From Ilex aquifolium (taxonomy: Eukaryota; Streptophyta; Magnoliopsida; Aquifoliales; Aquifoliaceae): 64,000 nt of DNA. This document shows, piece by piece, positions 10,640 through 25,600 of the stretch. The stretch covers positions 28,126,635 through 28,190,634 of the forward strand of contig OX637405.1 of NCBI GenBank assembly GCA_951799425.1. The letters are read 5' to 3'. The translations under genes and the position numbers were made by a program. Below the pieces are notes generated by a model. It did no database searches. It worked only from the letters and a program-made list of their open reading frames with translations, and was not told where the DNA came from. Position 1 is the stretch's first letter, and each line of letters opens with the position of its first letter.

Positions 10640-13600
10640 ATGTCAAACTTAGACATGTCTCTTGACGATATGATTAAGAAGAACAAGAAATCTAACCCTA
10701 GAGGCCGAGCTCGAAGCTCCGGTGCCCCAGGACCAAACCGCCGGCCCTTCAAGCGCAGCGCAGACCGAACGGCGCCGTACTCCACTGGAACGGTGAGCCA
10801 ACTACGACCTAGGGTTTCTTATACACTACAAATTCCATAAATAGCTTCGTATATGTTGTAGATCTGTGATTGTTGGTCTGATATAAAGTTTCTTTGTGGC
10901 TTTGTGTTGTTGGATGTGAAACAATAGGTCCAAGCCCCTGATGACGCATGGGACCACGGCATGTTTGCGGAACATGCTGCGGCGTACCCGGCGCAAGTCA
11001 GTCGAGTGTCGGCGATTGAGACCGGCACGAAACTTGTAATCTCTAACTTGGATTATGGGGTTTCCAACGAAGACATTAAGGTATTGCAGTATGTTACAAA
11101 GCTCTGGAATTCTATTTCGGCTCAAGTTTTCATGTACTGTCAGGGTGTATCGTTGTTTTCTAATTGATCGGTAGCAGTGTTACTGTTTTTTTCGTTATTA
11201 CTCTGATCTAGACTTTTTGTAGGTTAGTTCGTATTTTGTGCTAGTTGGAAAGTTTGGTAGTGTTGCAAGGTTAGTGGAATATTTTCAGACAATGTTTAGG
11301 AATGGTATAAGAGCATCTCCAATCTTTATTCCTTTTTTAAATTCAAATTTAAATTTGGATAAAAGAAACTCTTAAAAACCTTCTCCAACGTGAGACTCGT
11401 ACCCATAAGACTCAAATTCATACCCAAATTTTTAAATCTTTATTGATGAAATTTTATCATCTTTTAAAGATCCAATAGTTATATTTTATCCTTTTTTAAA
11501 TTTAGTTTGTCCTAATTTAAATTTGATTTTGCCTTCCTTTAAATTTGAATTTTTCCATTGGAACGGTTTATATCAGATCAAACTTTTTACCTTTTTTTCA
11601 CTCAGTAATGGTTTGGTTTCTATTGGGGATGGTTTAACATGATTTGTTAAAGATGAGTGGGCAATGTTACATGTAACATATGTCCACTTTATTTGCTATA
11701 GCTAGAAACGACCATCTTGGGTCTTACATGAGATCTGCACAAGGACCTACCCGTTTAGGAAAATCTATTGTGATTAAGAGATTGATGGAATATGTAGTGA
11801 TTTTTTTCTGACGACCCCAATTAATAATACATCATATTCATTATTTTGTGTGGTAAGAACCATTACCACAATATTCCACCAAATTGTGAAGTGAATCGCA
11901 TCCCCACACAATGATTTTGCTTGTGGGCCCCTTACTGTTCTCGCTTAGTGTTTGCGACAGCTAGGAAGGTAGTCATAGAAGCGAAGCCTAGTGCAATACC
12001 GACCATCAAATACAAGATTGAGTCATTTTCAAATCTTTGATGAAATGGCCAGCTAAAAAAAAATGTTATAATATGCAATGCATTCCATGTTCACGGTTCG
12101 GACGTATAGTTACTAAGAGCTAGCAGATCGAGTCGGGCGCAGGTTCCAAATTCGAAAAATAGAGTTCGATCAGCTAGTGCACCAACCATGCAAAAATTAG
12201 ATGCAACGATATGGAAATAGTTTGTACAAGCACCTACTATTTAATAGATATGTATATATATCTAAACATGTGAATTGACAAAGACAAGCTACCGAATGAG
12301 TAGTTTATCTCATCGAAGATTCCCTCCTACTATAGATGGCTCTATGACTAATGTGTTTTGCTTGCCATAAAGGTAGTCAAAATTCGATTGATTGATATAT
12401 ATTTGTTTGCATTGATGTTCTCATTATGAGATTCTACTGCTGAATTTATATGTGACAGGATGTTTTTTCAATATTGTTGATGTAAATGAGGCATCAAAAA
12501 GCTAATTAAGTGGTTGATGTAAGAACCCTTTTTTCAGTCATATCCCAAATTTCAAACCATCTCTCTTGTGCAAGTCTGAGGATGGCACGATAATATTGAA
12601 GGTTGCAGTTGGCAGACATTAATCTAATATTTTGGACCATGGTTCAAAGTATTGACCGATACCAATACGAGTTAGCGGAGTCGTATCCATTTCAGCACCT
12701 TCGGAGACGATACGTATAAACCCCGAGTCTTGCACAACTTGGCCGAGTCGTCCGAGTTGTATCCGAGTCAATCCCAAGTCGCCGAAATATCGTCACCAAA
12801 TTGGCCGATACGGTTTCACGATGCCGCGATGACATAAATTTCTCTTCATGTTCAAAATTTTCTTTTAGGTCGTATCGCCCGATACCGCGCCGCGACCGAT
12901 GTGTCTCAGAGCTTTCCAAGTTGATGGACGATACCGCGACCTTGAACCATGTTTTAGACGGAGTATTTGGAAAATTATTGGTGTAGGATGTGACTTGAGG
13001 AGACTTGGGATTGTTCCACCGACGATGGATTTCATAGTGGGCATGAGTTTTGGAATATTATTTAAGGTTGAGGTTTTATAAGGGGCAAAAGAGAAGATGT
13101 TAAAAACAAAGGTTGAAGTGGAACAAGATCAGTTTGAGGCCAAACTCTTGGTTCTGGAACTAGAGAAAAAAGAGTTAGATGACACTTTGAGATTGGAGGA
13201 AATTTACTGGAAGCAAAAAAGTTAATATGAAATGGGTTATGGATGGCGAGAGAAATACAAAATTTTATCATGCCTTTGTTAAAGGTAGAACTACAAAAAA
13301 TAGAATAAGGCGAATTCAAGATCAAATGGTAGTTGATTATTAGATGAAGGTGTCATTGCTAGTTGTTCTGAATCATTTTATTCTAATCTATATGCCTCTG
13401 AATCGCACTCTTTAAATGAGGAGCCCTTTTCAGGGATTCCAAGGATGGTTTCTGATGAGGATAATTTGTAGCTTACTAGGTTTACTACGTTAGAGGAATT
13501 AAAAGAAATAGTCTTTTCCATGTCGATTGAAAGTGCTTTGGGTCCCAATGGCTTCTCAGGAATTTTTTTTGTGTGACTTGGAATATTATTAAGGAGGACT

Positions 13601-16600
13601 TATTAAGAGCTGTAATTTTTTTCTCTCAAGGAGGAGTGATTCCAAGTCAATGCCACTCTTTTATCTATAATTCCGAAGGTTAGTAATCCAAATTCTTTAT
13701 CAGAATTTAGGCTAATAAGTCTCTATAATTTTTTGTATAAGATATTTTCAAAGTTTTTGGCTACAAGGTTGGGTTGTTTGTTATCTGATCAGCAGTATGA
13801 CTTTGTTAAGGGAAGAAATATAGGGGATTGTATTGCTTTGGCTCAGTTAATGCTTGGAGATTTAGACAAAAAAGTGGAGGGTGGAAATATTATTTTGAAG
13901 TTGGATATGTTTTTTTTTGGGAAAGTGAAGTTGGATATGTTGAAAGCATACGACCATATAGAATGAGATTTTTTACAGAAAGTTTTGTCTAGGTTTGGTT
14001 TTTCAAACATGTTTTGTCTCTATTATTACAAACTGCTTTAAATTAATTGTCAGAGATCTAGTTTTTTTAGAAGTTCGAGAGGTTTGAGACAAGGGGATCC
14101 ATTGTCCCCAAGTCTTTTTTGTCCTAGTAGAAGAAGTATTTGAGTAAAGGGTAAAAAAAAATCTTTGAAGTTGGTCTGGTGAAGTATTTTCTTAGAGGGA
14201 GGACTACATTGCCCATAAGTCACCTCGTATTTGCGGATGACACTTCTGTTTCTTAGAGGGGATAAAAAATCACTTACTAACTTGCTAAAGTTTATGGAGA
14301 TTTCTGAAGGCTCATCAGGGTAGAGGGTGAATAAGCAAAAGAGTGGTCTTTATTGTTCTTCGAAAATAACTCAAGCTAGGAGGAATATGTTACAATCAGC
14401 CGTAAATATTCGTCTTAGAAGCTATCCATTAACTTACTTACCTAGGGTGTCCTCTTATGAAGGGAAGAACAAAACTGGTGTATTTTGAAGAGATTATTAG
14501 AAAGTTTAGAGGGAAAATGGAGGGTTGGTACTCGAAGATGCTTTTGAATGCTGGAATGATAGTTCTTGTCAAATATGTGCTCAATAGTATTCCTATACAT
14601 GTTTTAGCTTCTGTCAACCTTCCTAAAGGTATTATAGCCAAGCTTTATTCCATTACGACCTCCTTTGTTTGGTCTAACAAGCTTGATGTGAGAAAGAGAC
14701 CTTGGTGTTCATGGGAAAATATAACTCTTCCTCTAGAGGAAAGAGGTTATGAATTACAAAATTTGAAGATATTCAAAAGGCATTCAAAATGAAGCAATTT
14801 GGAATATTTTGAATGGATCTTCTCTATGGTCAGCAGTCTTTTCTGCTAGTTTTTTGAAGAACCAACACATGCTAAAAAAGTTTACTCCAACTGCCTCCAA
14901 GTGTTTTAAAACTCTAGCTCCTTGGTTGGAGAAAGTAACTTCTAACTCATAGATGATGGTAGGTTCAGGTGAGAGAGTTGATTTTTGGTGCGATAACTTG
15001 GTGGGGTCAGGACCTCTAATTCTTAAAGTTGATACTAGACCACAATTTTTTCTTAGGCTATCAAAGGGTTGGTTAAATAGTCCATGGCTGCAAGATATCA
15101 AAGGGGAGCTGAAAGCTCAATTGATGATAGAAATTTTGTCTTCAAATATGTTTTTGAGTGCGAGACATGATAAGTTGGTTTGCAAGCACTTGTCAATTAG
15201 GATGTTTACAGAGAAATCGACATGGGAGCTAATTAGAAGAAGAGGTCAAATGAATGAAATAGCAAAGAAAATTTGAAAGCAAAATTATGTTTCCAGAATA
15301 TAGGAATTTACCCATCTAGTAGATGTGTGCTTTGTTACAAAGAGGCTGAATCGACTTCACAGTTATTTATTGAATGCGAGTTTGCTGCGAATGTGTGTGT
15401 GGGGAAGGATTTCAGCTCTTTTGGGTATTCCATTATGCTTGCATGAGTCTCCAATGGCCAAATTGAAGAGGATAATTAGAATTTTTAAAAAATCTTCCCT
15501 TGTGCATGGATTGATTAGAAATTTACCTCTTTTGGTCTATTGGCAGTTGTGGAAAGAAAGATGCCGAAGGATTTATGAACCGGTGAAACTTCCTTTATCT
15601 GGAATTATTGTAAGAGTGATTGATTGTCAGTGATATCAAAGCTTATATCATGAAGCCTAAAACTAGTGATTGCTTGACAGAAAAGGGTTTTGCTTCAATA
15701 CTCGAATATTCAAATCCACTATCATGTGAGGATTTCGGCTAAGTGGATGTTATCTTCGGTAGGGGTGATGAAGTTAAGTATTGATAGTGCCAGTAAAGGT
15801 AATTCGAGTATGGTAGGTGGAGGAGTTGGTCTTCGAAATCACTGGGGTCAATTGGTTTTGGCAACATCTTATTATTATGGCAATTGTAACAATATGGAAG
15901 CTGAGTTAAGGGCATTATTTGATGGCCTTAGGATTATTGAGGAATATTGAATCATTGTAGAGTCAGATTTTTCAGTTTTAGTGGATATGGTGAAGGGTGG
16001 AAGTTAAATTCCTTGGAAGTTTTGGTATCTATCTCAACAAATTGCTAGCCTTAAGTAAATGATGGACTTAGAGAGTGTGCATGTATTTAGAGGAGCTAAT
16101 TTTTCGGCTGATTATTTGGCAAATAAAGGGATCAAAGATAGAGCTCTAGTGATATACAAATCGGTAGAAGATTTTCTTATTGAAGGTCACCTCATCCTCA
16201 TGCAAGATATGCGGCAAATAAGCTCCTTAAGAAAGAAAAATAAAAGTGACTATGTGTGGAAGATGGTAACTATATTCAGTCCCTCAAATGCATTCTACGG
16301 GACAGTTGAGGTGAAGTGGCGGATATGGTTGGATTTATGGAGATTTCTTGGAATTTGTTTATTGGTAGGACCAAAGATTCTTTTGGAACTTTTCAATATT
16401 CTTGGAACAGGTGATCTCTTAAGCATGCATTGAAGGATATTCATCATCATTTGATGGTATTTGGAGATGTCATGAAGACTTTTCATCTTTAGATAGTTTT
16501 TTCCTTTTATTTATTATGCAAGATGCATACATTTTAATTTTTATTTATTTTATCTTTATGAAATGTTGTAACCTAGAATGCATTTTGAGGGGTAAGGTTC

Positions 16601-19600
16601 ATTATGTCTCCAATAGGTGTACAATTTTATTTGCAATTAATAAAATAATACCCTCGCATCAACAAGGTTTACTTAAAAAAAAGTGTTTAGGGTTTTACGA
16701 TTTAGCTTAAAGTTTTGGAGTAAATGGTTGTTTAATATGATATCAGAGCATGAGGTTCTATGTTTGAATATCGTCGTCACACTAATTGTTAAAAGATTTT
16801 CACGTGTTGTGCCCAAAATCTAACTCATACGTGAGGGGGTGTGTGTAAGTATGAATACTTAATTACATCTTATTCAACAGTTTAAACTTTTAGAATAGAT
16901 GGTTATTTAACATCGTATCGGAGCAGGAGGTCCTGTGTTCGAAATTTACTGCCACCCTAATTATTAAAATATTTTCATGTATTGTGCCCAAAATTTAGCT
17001 TGCACGTGAGGGGAAGTGTTGAAGTATTAGTATTATTTTATTAATTGAAAATAGAATTTTACAACTAGTTAGGGGGGACATAAGGAACCTTACCCCTCAA
17101 ATGCATTCTATGTTACAGCATCTCATAAAGATAAAATAAATAGAAAGCAAAATGCATGCACCTTACATAATAAATAAAAGGAAAAAGCTATCTAAATATT
17201 CTTCATGACATCTCTAAACACCATCAAATGGTGGTGGGTCCCTTCTCTTCCACTGGCAAAGGCTCGTGTCTTCTCACGGGTGAAATACAATCACCCATCA
17301 ACTTTGCTATTGGTGGGTACCCCCTCACCTAGCAAAGTCTCCTCCATGATAAATTTCACTTGCCCACTAAACCAAAATCGTCGGCCCCTCAATTAATGGG
17401 TCTTTAAAAACTTCAAATGTGGGTTAATGCAACCTGCCCCCTTGTTAGAATGAAATAAGAACTTTGGAAATCTCCACTCGGACTATCCATTGACTCGCTT
17501 AAGAGATCACCCGTTCCAATAACATTGAAAAGTCCCAAAAGAATCTTTGGTCCTACCTATGAACAAATTTCAAGAAAATCTTCATAAATCTCACCATATT
17601 TGTGATGCGAACCCTTAAACGAATTCAAGAACCCACGGGCACATTGATTGAAGACTCCCCAAGAAAGATCACAAATCAGATTATAAGAACCAAGAACCCT
17701 AGACCCAATGTTTGCAAGAAACAAGAACCCAAGGTTAAAAGTTCAAGAGAAGGACGCCACACTCAAGATTGAGCGATAAGTCGATGAACGCCACAAGAAA
17801 GATTAATTCTTGATAAGTTCTTGAAATAGTTCTTGGAAGAACAATAAGGTAGAAACCTCACAATACACACCAAAATATTCTGTCTTTTACAATGCATTGA
17901 ATGCCTATTTATAGGCTAGTTATTACAAAGAAAACTTCCTAAAATAGCTTATCCTATTTAAGAAATATCTCTTACTTGCTGGTGAAGAAATATCTCTTAC
18001 TTGTGGGTAAAGAAATATCTCTTACTTGCTGGTAAAGAAATAGCTTACTTTCCTAAACTCTTACTTTCCTAAAAGGAATAACTCACATGCCTAAATAGCT
18101 AAGGAAAGTCTTACAATCAGACCAATTTTAAACATGCCAATTTAAAGCTTAGCCTTTGCCGGAATCTTCTAGAACTTGAATCATGTTGATGGATCTTTGC
18201 CCAAGTGGATCATGCTCCTTGCTTGAACTTGCACAATCAGCCCATATGTCTTGAATCAGCCCGTTCAATGCTTCCTTCATCCTTTTTACTCTTGCCCGAG
18301 TCATAGGACCTCCATTTATGCTCAACGGATCAGATTGTATTGCATCATTCCCCCTCTCTTTAAAAGGATTCGTCCTCGAATCTTCATCATCTGCGATAAA
18401 AGAAGAAAGATCAGCAACATTAAAAGTAGCACTAACACTATACTCACCAGGAAGATCAAGTTTGTAAGCGTTATCATTTATCCGTGCCACCACTTGAAAA
18501 GGCCCATCTCCTCTAGGCTGCAACTTAGAACGCCTTTGTGCGGGAAAACGCTCCTTTCGCATATGCACCCAAACCCAATCGCCAGGCTCAAAAACCACCT
18601 TCTTACGTCCCTTATTAGCTTGAGTAGCATATTGCTTCGTTCGCCTCTCAATATGCAATCGAACCTTCTCATGCAATTGCTTCACCAATTCAGCCTTTCG
18701 TTCTCCATCTAAATTAGCACACTCATCAACAGGCAAAGGCAACAAATCTAATGGAGTTAAGGGATTAAAACCATAGACAATTTCAAAAGGTGAATAATTA
18801 GTAGCAGAATGCACACTACGATTATAAGCAAATTCAACATGAGGCAAACAATCCTCCCAAGTTTTCAAATTTTTACCAATGACAGTACGCAATAAAGTAG
18901 AAAGAGTACGATTAGTTACCTCGGTTTGCCCATCTGTTTGTGGATGGCAAGTAGGAGAAAAGAGTAATTTTAGTACCAAGCTTACCCCACAATGTCTTCC
19001 AGAAATAGCTCAAAAACTTAGCATCACGATCAGACACAATGCTCCGAGGCACTCCATGTAAACGCACCACCTCTCTAAAGAACAAATCAGCTACATTGCT
19101 AGCATCATCGGTCTTATGACATGCAATGAAATGCGCCATCTTTGAAAACCTGTCAACAACAACAAACACAGAATCCCGTCCTCGTTTTGTCCTAGGTAAA
19201 CCTAACACAAAATCCATGGAAATATCTACCCAAGGTGAACTAGGTATAGGTAAGGGATTATACAAACCATGGGGCTGAACCTTAGACTTAGCCTTTTTAC
19301 AAGCAACACATTTCTCACAAATTCGCTCAACATCCCGTTTCATATGTGGCCAGAAAAAATGTTCAACTAACACATCTAAGGTTTTCCTAACACCAAAGTG
19401 TCCCATTAAACCACCCCCATGTGCTTCTCTAACTAATAACTCACGCATCGAACAATTAGGCACACACAATCGATCCTCTCGAAACAAGAACCCATCATGC
19501 CTATAAAACTTACCAAAACCTGAACTCTCACAAGCATCAAACACATTAGCAAAGTCAGAATCAATAGCATATAAATCCTTAATGTACTCAAAATCAAGCA

Positions 19601-22600
19601 ACTTTGCATTTAAAGTGGAAACCAAAGCATACCTACGAGATAAAGCATCAGCAACCACATTCTCTTTCCCCATCTTGTATTTGATAACGTAAGGGAAGGT
19701 CTCAATGAATTCAACCCATTTAGCATGGCGTCTATTCAGCTTACCTTGACCTTTCAAATGTTTCAAAGACTCATGATCAGTGTGGATAACAAACTCCTTG
19801 GGCCAAAGATAATGTTGCCAAGTCTCTAACGCCCTCACCAATGCATAAAACTCCTTATCATAAGTTGGGTAATTCAAGGCTGCCCCATTTAGCTTCTCAC
19901 TAAAATAAGCTAAAGGACAACCTCCCTGCATTAAAGCAACTCCAATTCCAATACCTGAGGCATCACACTCAACTTCAAAAGCTTGAGAAAAGTTAGGCAA
20001 AGCAAGTAAAGGTGCAGAACTAAGTTTTTCTTTAATCAAATTAAAAGCAACTTCTTGTTCTTTTCCCCATTTAAAGCCTACGTTTTTCTTAATAATTCCA
20101 GTCAATGGTGCAGCTATGGTGCTAAAATCCTTTACAAACCTTCTATAAAAACTAGCAAGACCATGAAAGCTACGTACCTCAGTAATGGTTTTAGGTGTAG
20201 GCCATTCTCGAATAGCCTTAACCTTCTCCTCATCAACCTCAATGCCCTTAGCACTAACAACATATCCTAAGAAAACAACCTGACTAGTGTAGAACGAGCA
20301 TTTCTTGAGGTTAGCAAATAACTGAGCATCACGCAAAGAACATAACACAAGCCTCAAATGTTCAACATGCTCATCTAAGCTCTTACTGTAAACCAAGATA
20401 TCATCAAAATAAACGACAACAAATTTACCAATAAAAGCACGCAAAACATGGTTCATTAAACGCATAAACGTACTAGGTGCATTGGTTAAGCCAAAAGGCA
20501 TTACCAGCCATTCATATAAACCATATTTAGTCTTAAATGCCGTTTTCCATTCATCACCTTCTCTCATCCTAATTTGATGATAACCAGATTTCAGATCAAT
20601 CTTACTAAACACACAAGCGCCATGTAATTCATCTAACATGTCATCAAGTCTAGGAATGGGATGCCGATATTTTACCGTTATTTTATTCACGGCGCGACAA
20701 TCGGTGCACATCCTCCAAGTCCCATCCTTTTTGGGCACAAGTAACACTGGAACTGCACAAGGACTCAAACTTTCCCTTACATGACCCTTCGACATCAGCT
20801 CCTCAACTTGCCTTTGAAGTTCCTTCATCTCCTCGGGATTACTCCTATAAGCTGGACGATTGGGAATCATTGCACCAGGAATGAAATCAATCTGATGTTC
20901 AATCCCTCTAACTGGTGGCAAGCCATTTGGGATTTCCTCGGGAAAAACATCACCGACCTCCTGCAAAAGAGAATCAACAACACTAGGCAAAGCAAGGTTA
21001 AGCTCATTAGTATTCAAAAAGGCCTCCTTGTACATAAGTACAATCATCGGCTGCCCGGAATAAAAAGCTCCCATAACCTCTCGTTCTTTTGCATAGAAAC
21101 TCACATTTTTCCTCTCTTGCTTTTGTGAACTCTCACTCTTTTCACTTCTTGAAGATTCAGCAGCCTCTCTGTTTTTTCCCTCATTTTTTTTCACTTTCAC
21201 TCTATTTCCCTCTTTTTTTTCATTGTCACTCTCTTTTCTTCCCTCAAACTCACTTTTTAACCTCATTTGATCATCATGCACCTGTCTAGGCGTTAACGGT
21301 ACAAGTGTTACAGGTTTTCCATGCAGTACAAAAGAATATCTATTTCTATATCCATCATGCATAACTTGCCTATCAAACTGCCAAGGACGTCCCAAAAGTA
21401 AATGACCAGCATGCATTGGGACTACATCACACAAAACCTCATCAACATAACGCCCAAAGAATGAAACTAATACCTGCCAATTCACCTTAATCTCCCCACA
21501 TTCATTCAACCATTGCAACTTATAAGGAGTAGGGTGCTTAATAGTAGGCAAATTAAGTTTCTCAACTAACAAGGTACTAGCAACATTGGCACAACTCCCC
21601 CCATCAATGATAACACTACATACCTTATTGTTGATATGGCAGCGAGTAAGAAAGATGTTGTCACGTTGTGCCTCGTTGTCCTCCTCCTTCACTTGTGCAT
21701 TCAAGGCACGCCTCGTGACCAAAATTTCACCCTCAACTGGATATTCCTCTCCTTCACTCTCCTTATTCTCCACATCTTCATCAGATTCACTTTCAGTTTC
21801 AAAATCACCATTATCCCTCAAAAACATAGCACGTTTATTTGGACATTGAGATGCAATGTGCCCCCTACCCAAACACTTAAAGCACTTTATATCTCTATTT
21901 CTAGAAGTTTGAGAATCAGATTTACCTCGCTCCTTGCTTGCCTCTATGCCTTTGCCTTTGTAGGAAGCTTCAATTTTACCCTTAGAATCTGATTTCTCTT
22001 CCTTCTTGCTCCAACTAGAATTCGGTTTCCAAGAAGATGAAGAACCCGAATTCTGCCCAAACCGAGTAGAACCCTTTCGTTTGAGTTGCCTCTCAACCTT
22101 CATCGCCATGTGTAGCATATCTTCCATCTCCACATAATGTTGTAACTCAACTACATTTTGAATATCTCGGTTCAAACCGTGCAAAAATCGTGCCATGGTC
22201 GCCTCTCGGTCCTCCTCTACATTTACCCGAATCATGGCTATCTCCATCTCCTTATAATACTCCTCAACACTCCTGGACCCCTGAGTCAACCCTTGCAACC
22301 TCTGAAACAAGTCCCTATAATAATGAGAAGGGACAAACCTCTTCCTCATGATACTCTTCATCTGATCCCAAGTATCAACCGGATGCTCTCTATTCCTCCT
22401 CCTATTCATCACTAACTGATCCCACCATACCACCGCATAATCAGTAAACTCCACTGCAGCTAGTTTCACCTTTTTCTCCTCTGAATAGTCGTGGCAATCA
22501 AACACTAACTCCACTTTCTTTTCCCACTCTAAATAAACCTCCGGATCATTCTTGCCTTGAAAGGCTGGGATTTTCATCTTAATGTTACCCAAATTTTCAT

Positions 22601-25600
22601 CTCTCCGATAAACACCTCTAACACCTCCACGACCACCTCTGCCACCTCTACCACCTCTACCATGGTCAAACCCAATCAACGTGGTCTGGTCTTCGAAGTA
22701 ATCACCAAGATCCCACTCGTCATCATCGATAATGTTTTGATGACGCCTATTCTGCCTCCTCTCCACCGGTGCCTCACGCCTATCATGTCCATCAACTCTT
22801 CTTCCCGCATTCGTTCTCAACTCATTAATCGCATTCACCTGCTCCTCCAACTGATTTCCCATGTCATCAAATCTCGTATTCATACGTTCGAACTGTTGTT
22901 CCATAGCCCGAAGTATGAATAGCACATCAGTACCACCCTCCTCGGCTACTCCTTTATCCTTGGAAGTCATGTTTTATAACCTGCAAAACAATGTTAGAAA
23001 TAGCCTCACAAACACTCCCTCACGTGTTTCACTCGTTTCAATGTCACTCAACCCTCGTGTTTACACTCTTATTGGCTTTTTCTTAAGATAAGCTCACACA
23101 CTCAGCCTTTTACCACTCAAATGTTTCACCTTTGTTGTTCTTTCGCAAACTACTCAAAAACTCAACCAAAAACCAACCGTTCTCACAACGCACAACAACT
23201 TAACAAAATAAGACACAAATATCGAAGGAAGGACCAGAATTAACAATGAAAATAGAGAATAACAATGATAACACGAAAATGAAACAAAGAAACACAACGA
23301 AGCAAAGAAAACGAATTCGGCGAAAACTAAGAGAAACAATGATTCAAAAGCAACAAATGGATCAAGAAAGGGGTTAAATCAAATAAGATGACCTATTTTG
23401 GGATAACAATGCGTGAATGATCATAATAAGTAACTTTTGATTTTTTTTGTTCAAATCTCAACACAAGTCAGCCCTAAAGCAAACTGATTAGCCTCAATTC
23501 GATTCTTTTTTTTTTTTTTTTTCCTTCTCTTTTTTTTTTCTTGATATCAGATCACAAAAGAGGCAACAAGTCACACCCCAAATCAAATAGAATAAACAAA
23601 ATCGGAATGAACAATCGCAGTGAACAGTAACGATGAACAGTGCACGAATTTTTTTTTTTAAATAGATGCGCATAAACAAAGATAACCAACCTGATTCGAG
23701 AAAACAAACCCGAGTGCTCTGATACCAACTGATGCGAACCCTTAAACGAATTCAAGAACCCACGGGCACATTGATTGAAGACTCCCCAAGAAAGATCACA
23801 AATCAGATTATAAGAACCAAGAACCCTAGACCCAATGTTTGCAAGAAACAAGAACCCAAGGTTAAAAGTTCAAGAGAAGGACGCCACACTCAAGATTGAG
23901 CGATAAGTCGATGAACGCCACAAGAAAGATTAATTCTTGATAAGTTCTTGGAAGAACAATAAGGTAGAAACCTCACAATACACACCAAAATATTCTGTCA
24001 TTTACAATGCTTTGAATGCCTATTTATAGGCTAGTTATTACAAAGAAAACTTCCTAAAATAGCTTATCCTATTTAAGAAATATCTCTTACTTGTTGGTGA
24101 AGAAATATCTCTTACTTGTGGGTAAAGAAATATCTCTTACTTGCTGGTAAAGAAATAGCTTACTTTCCTAAACTCTTACTTTCCTAAAAGGAATAACTCA
24201 CATGCCTAAATAGCTAAGGAAAGTCTTACAATCAGACCAATTTTAAACATGCCAATTTAAAGCTTAGCCTTTGCCGGAATCTTCTAGAACTTGAATCATG
24301 TTGATGGATCTTTGCCCAAGTGGATCATGCTCCTTGCTTGAACTTGCACAATCAGCCCATATGTCTTGAATCAGCCCGTTCAATGCTTCCTTCATCCTTT
24401 TTACTCTTGCTCGAGTCATAGGACCTCCATTTATGCTCAACGGATCAGATTGTATTGCATCAATTTGCCTCTTGACCTCGACAGTCTCGTAGAATACATT
24501 TTAGGGACTAAATATAGTTACCATCTTCCACACAGTCACTTCCACACATGGTCACTTTTATTTTTCTTTCTTAAGGAGCTTATTTGTCGCATATCTTGCA
24601 TGAGGATGAGGCGGCCTTCAATAGGAAAATCTTCTACCGATTTGTATATCACTGGAGCTCTATCTTTGACCCCCTTATTTGTCTAATAATCGGCCAAAAA
24701 ATTAGCTTCTCTGAAGATATGCATAATCTCCAAGTTCATCCTTTGCATAAGGTTAACAATTTGTTGGGATAGATACCAAAACTTCTAAGGAATTTGACTT
24801 CCACGCTTCACCATATCCACCAAAACTGAAGAATCCGACTCTACAATGATTTGATATTCTGATAAGCAATATTCCTCAATAATCCTAAGGCCATCAAATA
24901 ACACCCTTAACTCAGTTTCCATAATGCTACAATTGCCATATTAATAAGATGCTGCCAAAACCAATTGACCTCAGTGATTCCAAAGAAAAACTCCTCCACT
25001 TGCCATACCGGGATTGCCTTTACTGGCACCATCAATACTTGACTTCATCAGTAACATCCACTTAGTCGAAATCCTCACAGAATAGTGGACTTGAATATTC
25101 AAGCATTGAAGCAAATCCTTTTCTGTCTAGGCTTCATGATATAAGTTTGATATCGCAGACGACCAATCACTCTTGCAATTATTCCAGATTAAGGAAGTTT
25201 CACCAATTCATAAATCCTTTGGCATCTCTCTTTCCACAACTACTGTAGACCAATCCATGCATAAGAGAAGATTTTTTAAAAATTCTAATTATCCTCTTCG
25301 ATCTGGCCATTGGAGACTCATGCAAGTATAATGGAATACCGAAAAAAGCTGAAATCATTTGCAGCAAACTCGCATTAAATAAATAAATGTGAATCCGATT
25401 CAACCTCTTAGTAGCAAAACACACATCTGCTAGACAGGGAAATTCCTATATTCTGGAAACATGAAACCATAGGCAAGATCATTCCTTAAAATTTTCCAAC
25501 CAAGGAGCCTTGCACTTGGACTCCTTTTTTGCATCCAGATTTTCTTTGCTATTTCATTCATTTGACCTCTTCCTCTAACTAGTTCCCATGTCGATTCCAC

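Larger units (their letters stand above)
17603..24462 (-). mobile_element. Ty3/gypsy LTR retrotransposon, young, nearly intact
   Basis: Both LTRs run TGATGC...GCATCA: 3' LTR 17603-18347 (745 bp) and 5' LTR 23730-24462 (733 bp). By eye they differ by one 12-bp indel and four substitutions, so the insertion is recent. ATTTG flanks both ends (17598-17602, 24463-24467). A tRNA-iMet PBS adjoins the 5' LTR and a purine tract (complement of TTCCCCCTCTCTTT, 18348-18361) adjoins the 3' LTR. One long gag-pol frame has a single frameshift. Coding sequence running into the 3' LTR and a C-terminal [15 protein letters not shown] motif suggest the CRM chromovirus lineage (inference). Confidence 0.96.

Noticed and set aside
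20055..22922. Several plus-strand open frames of 60-120 codons
   Set aside because: Antisense shadows of the gypsy gag-pol frame.
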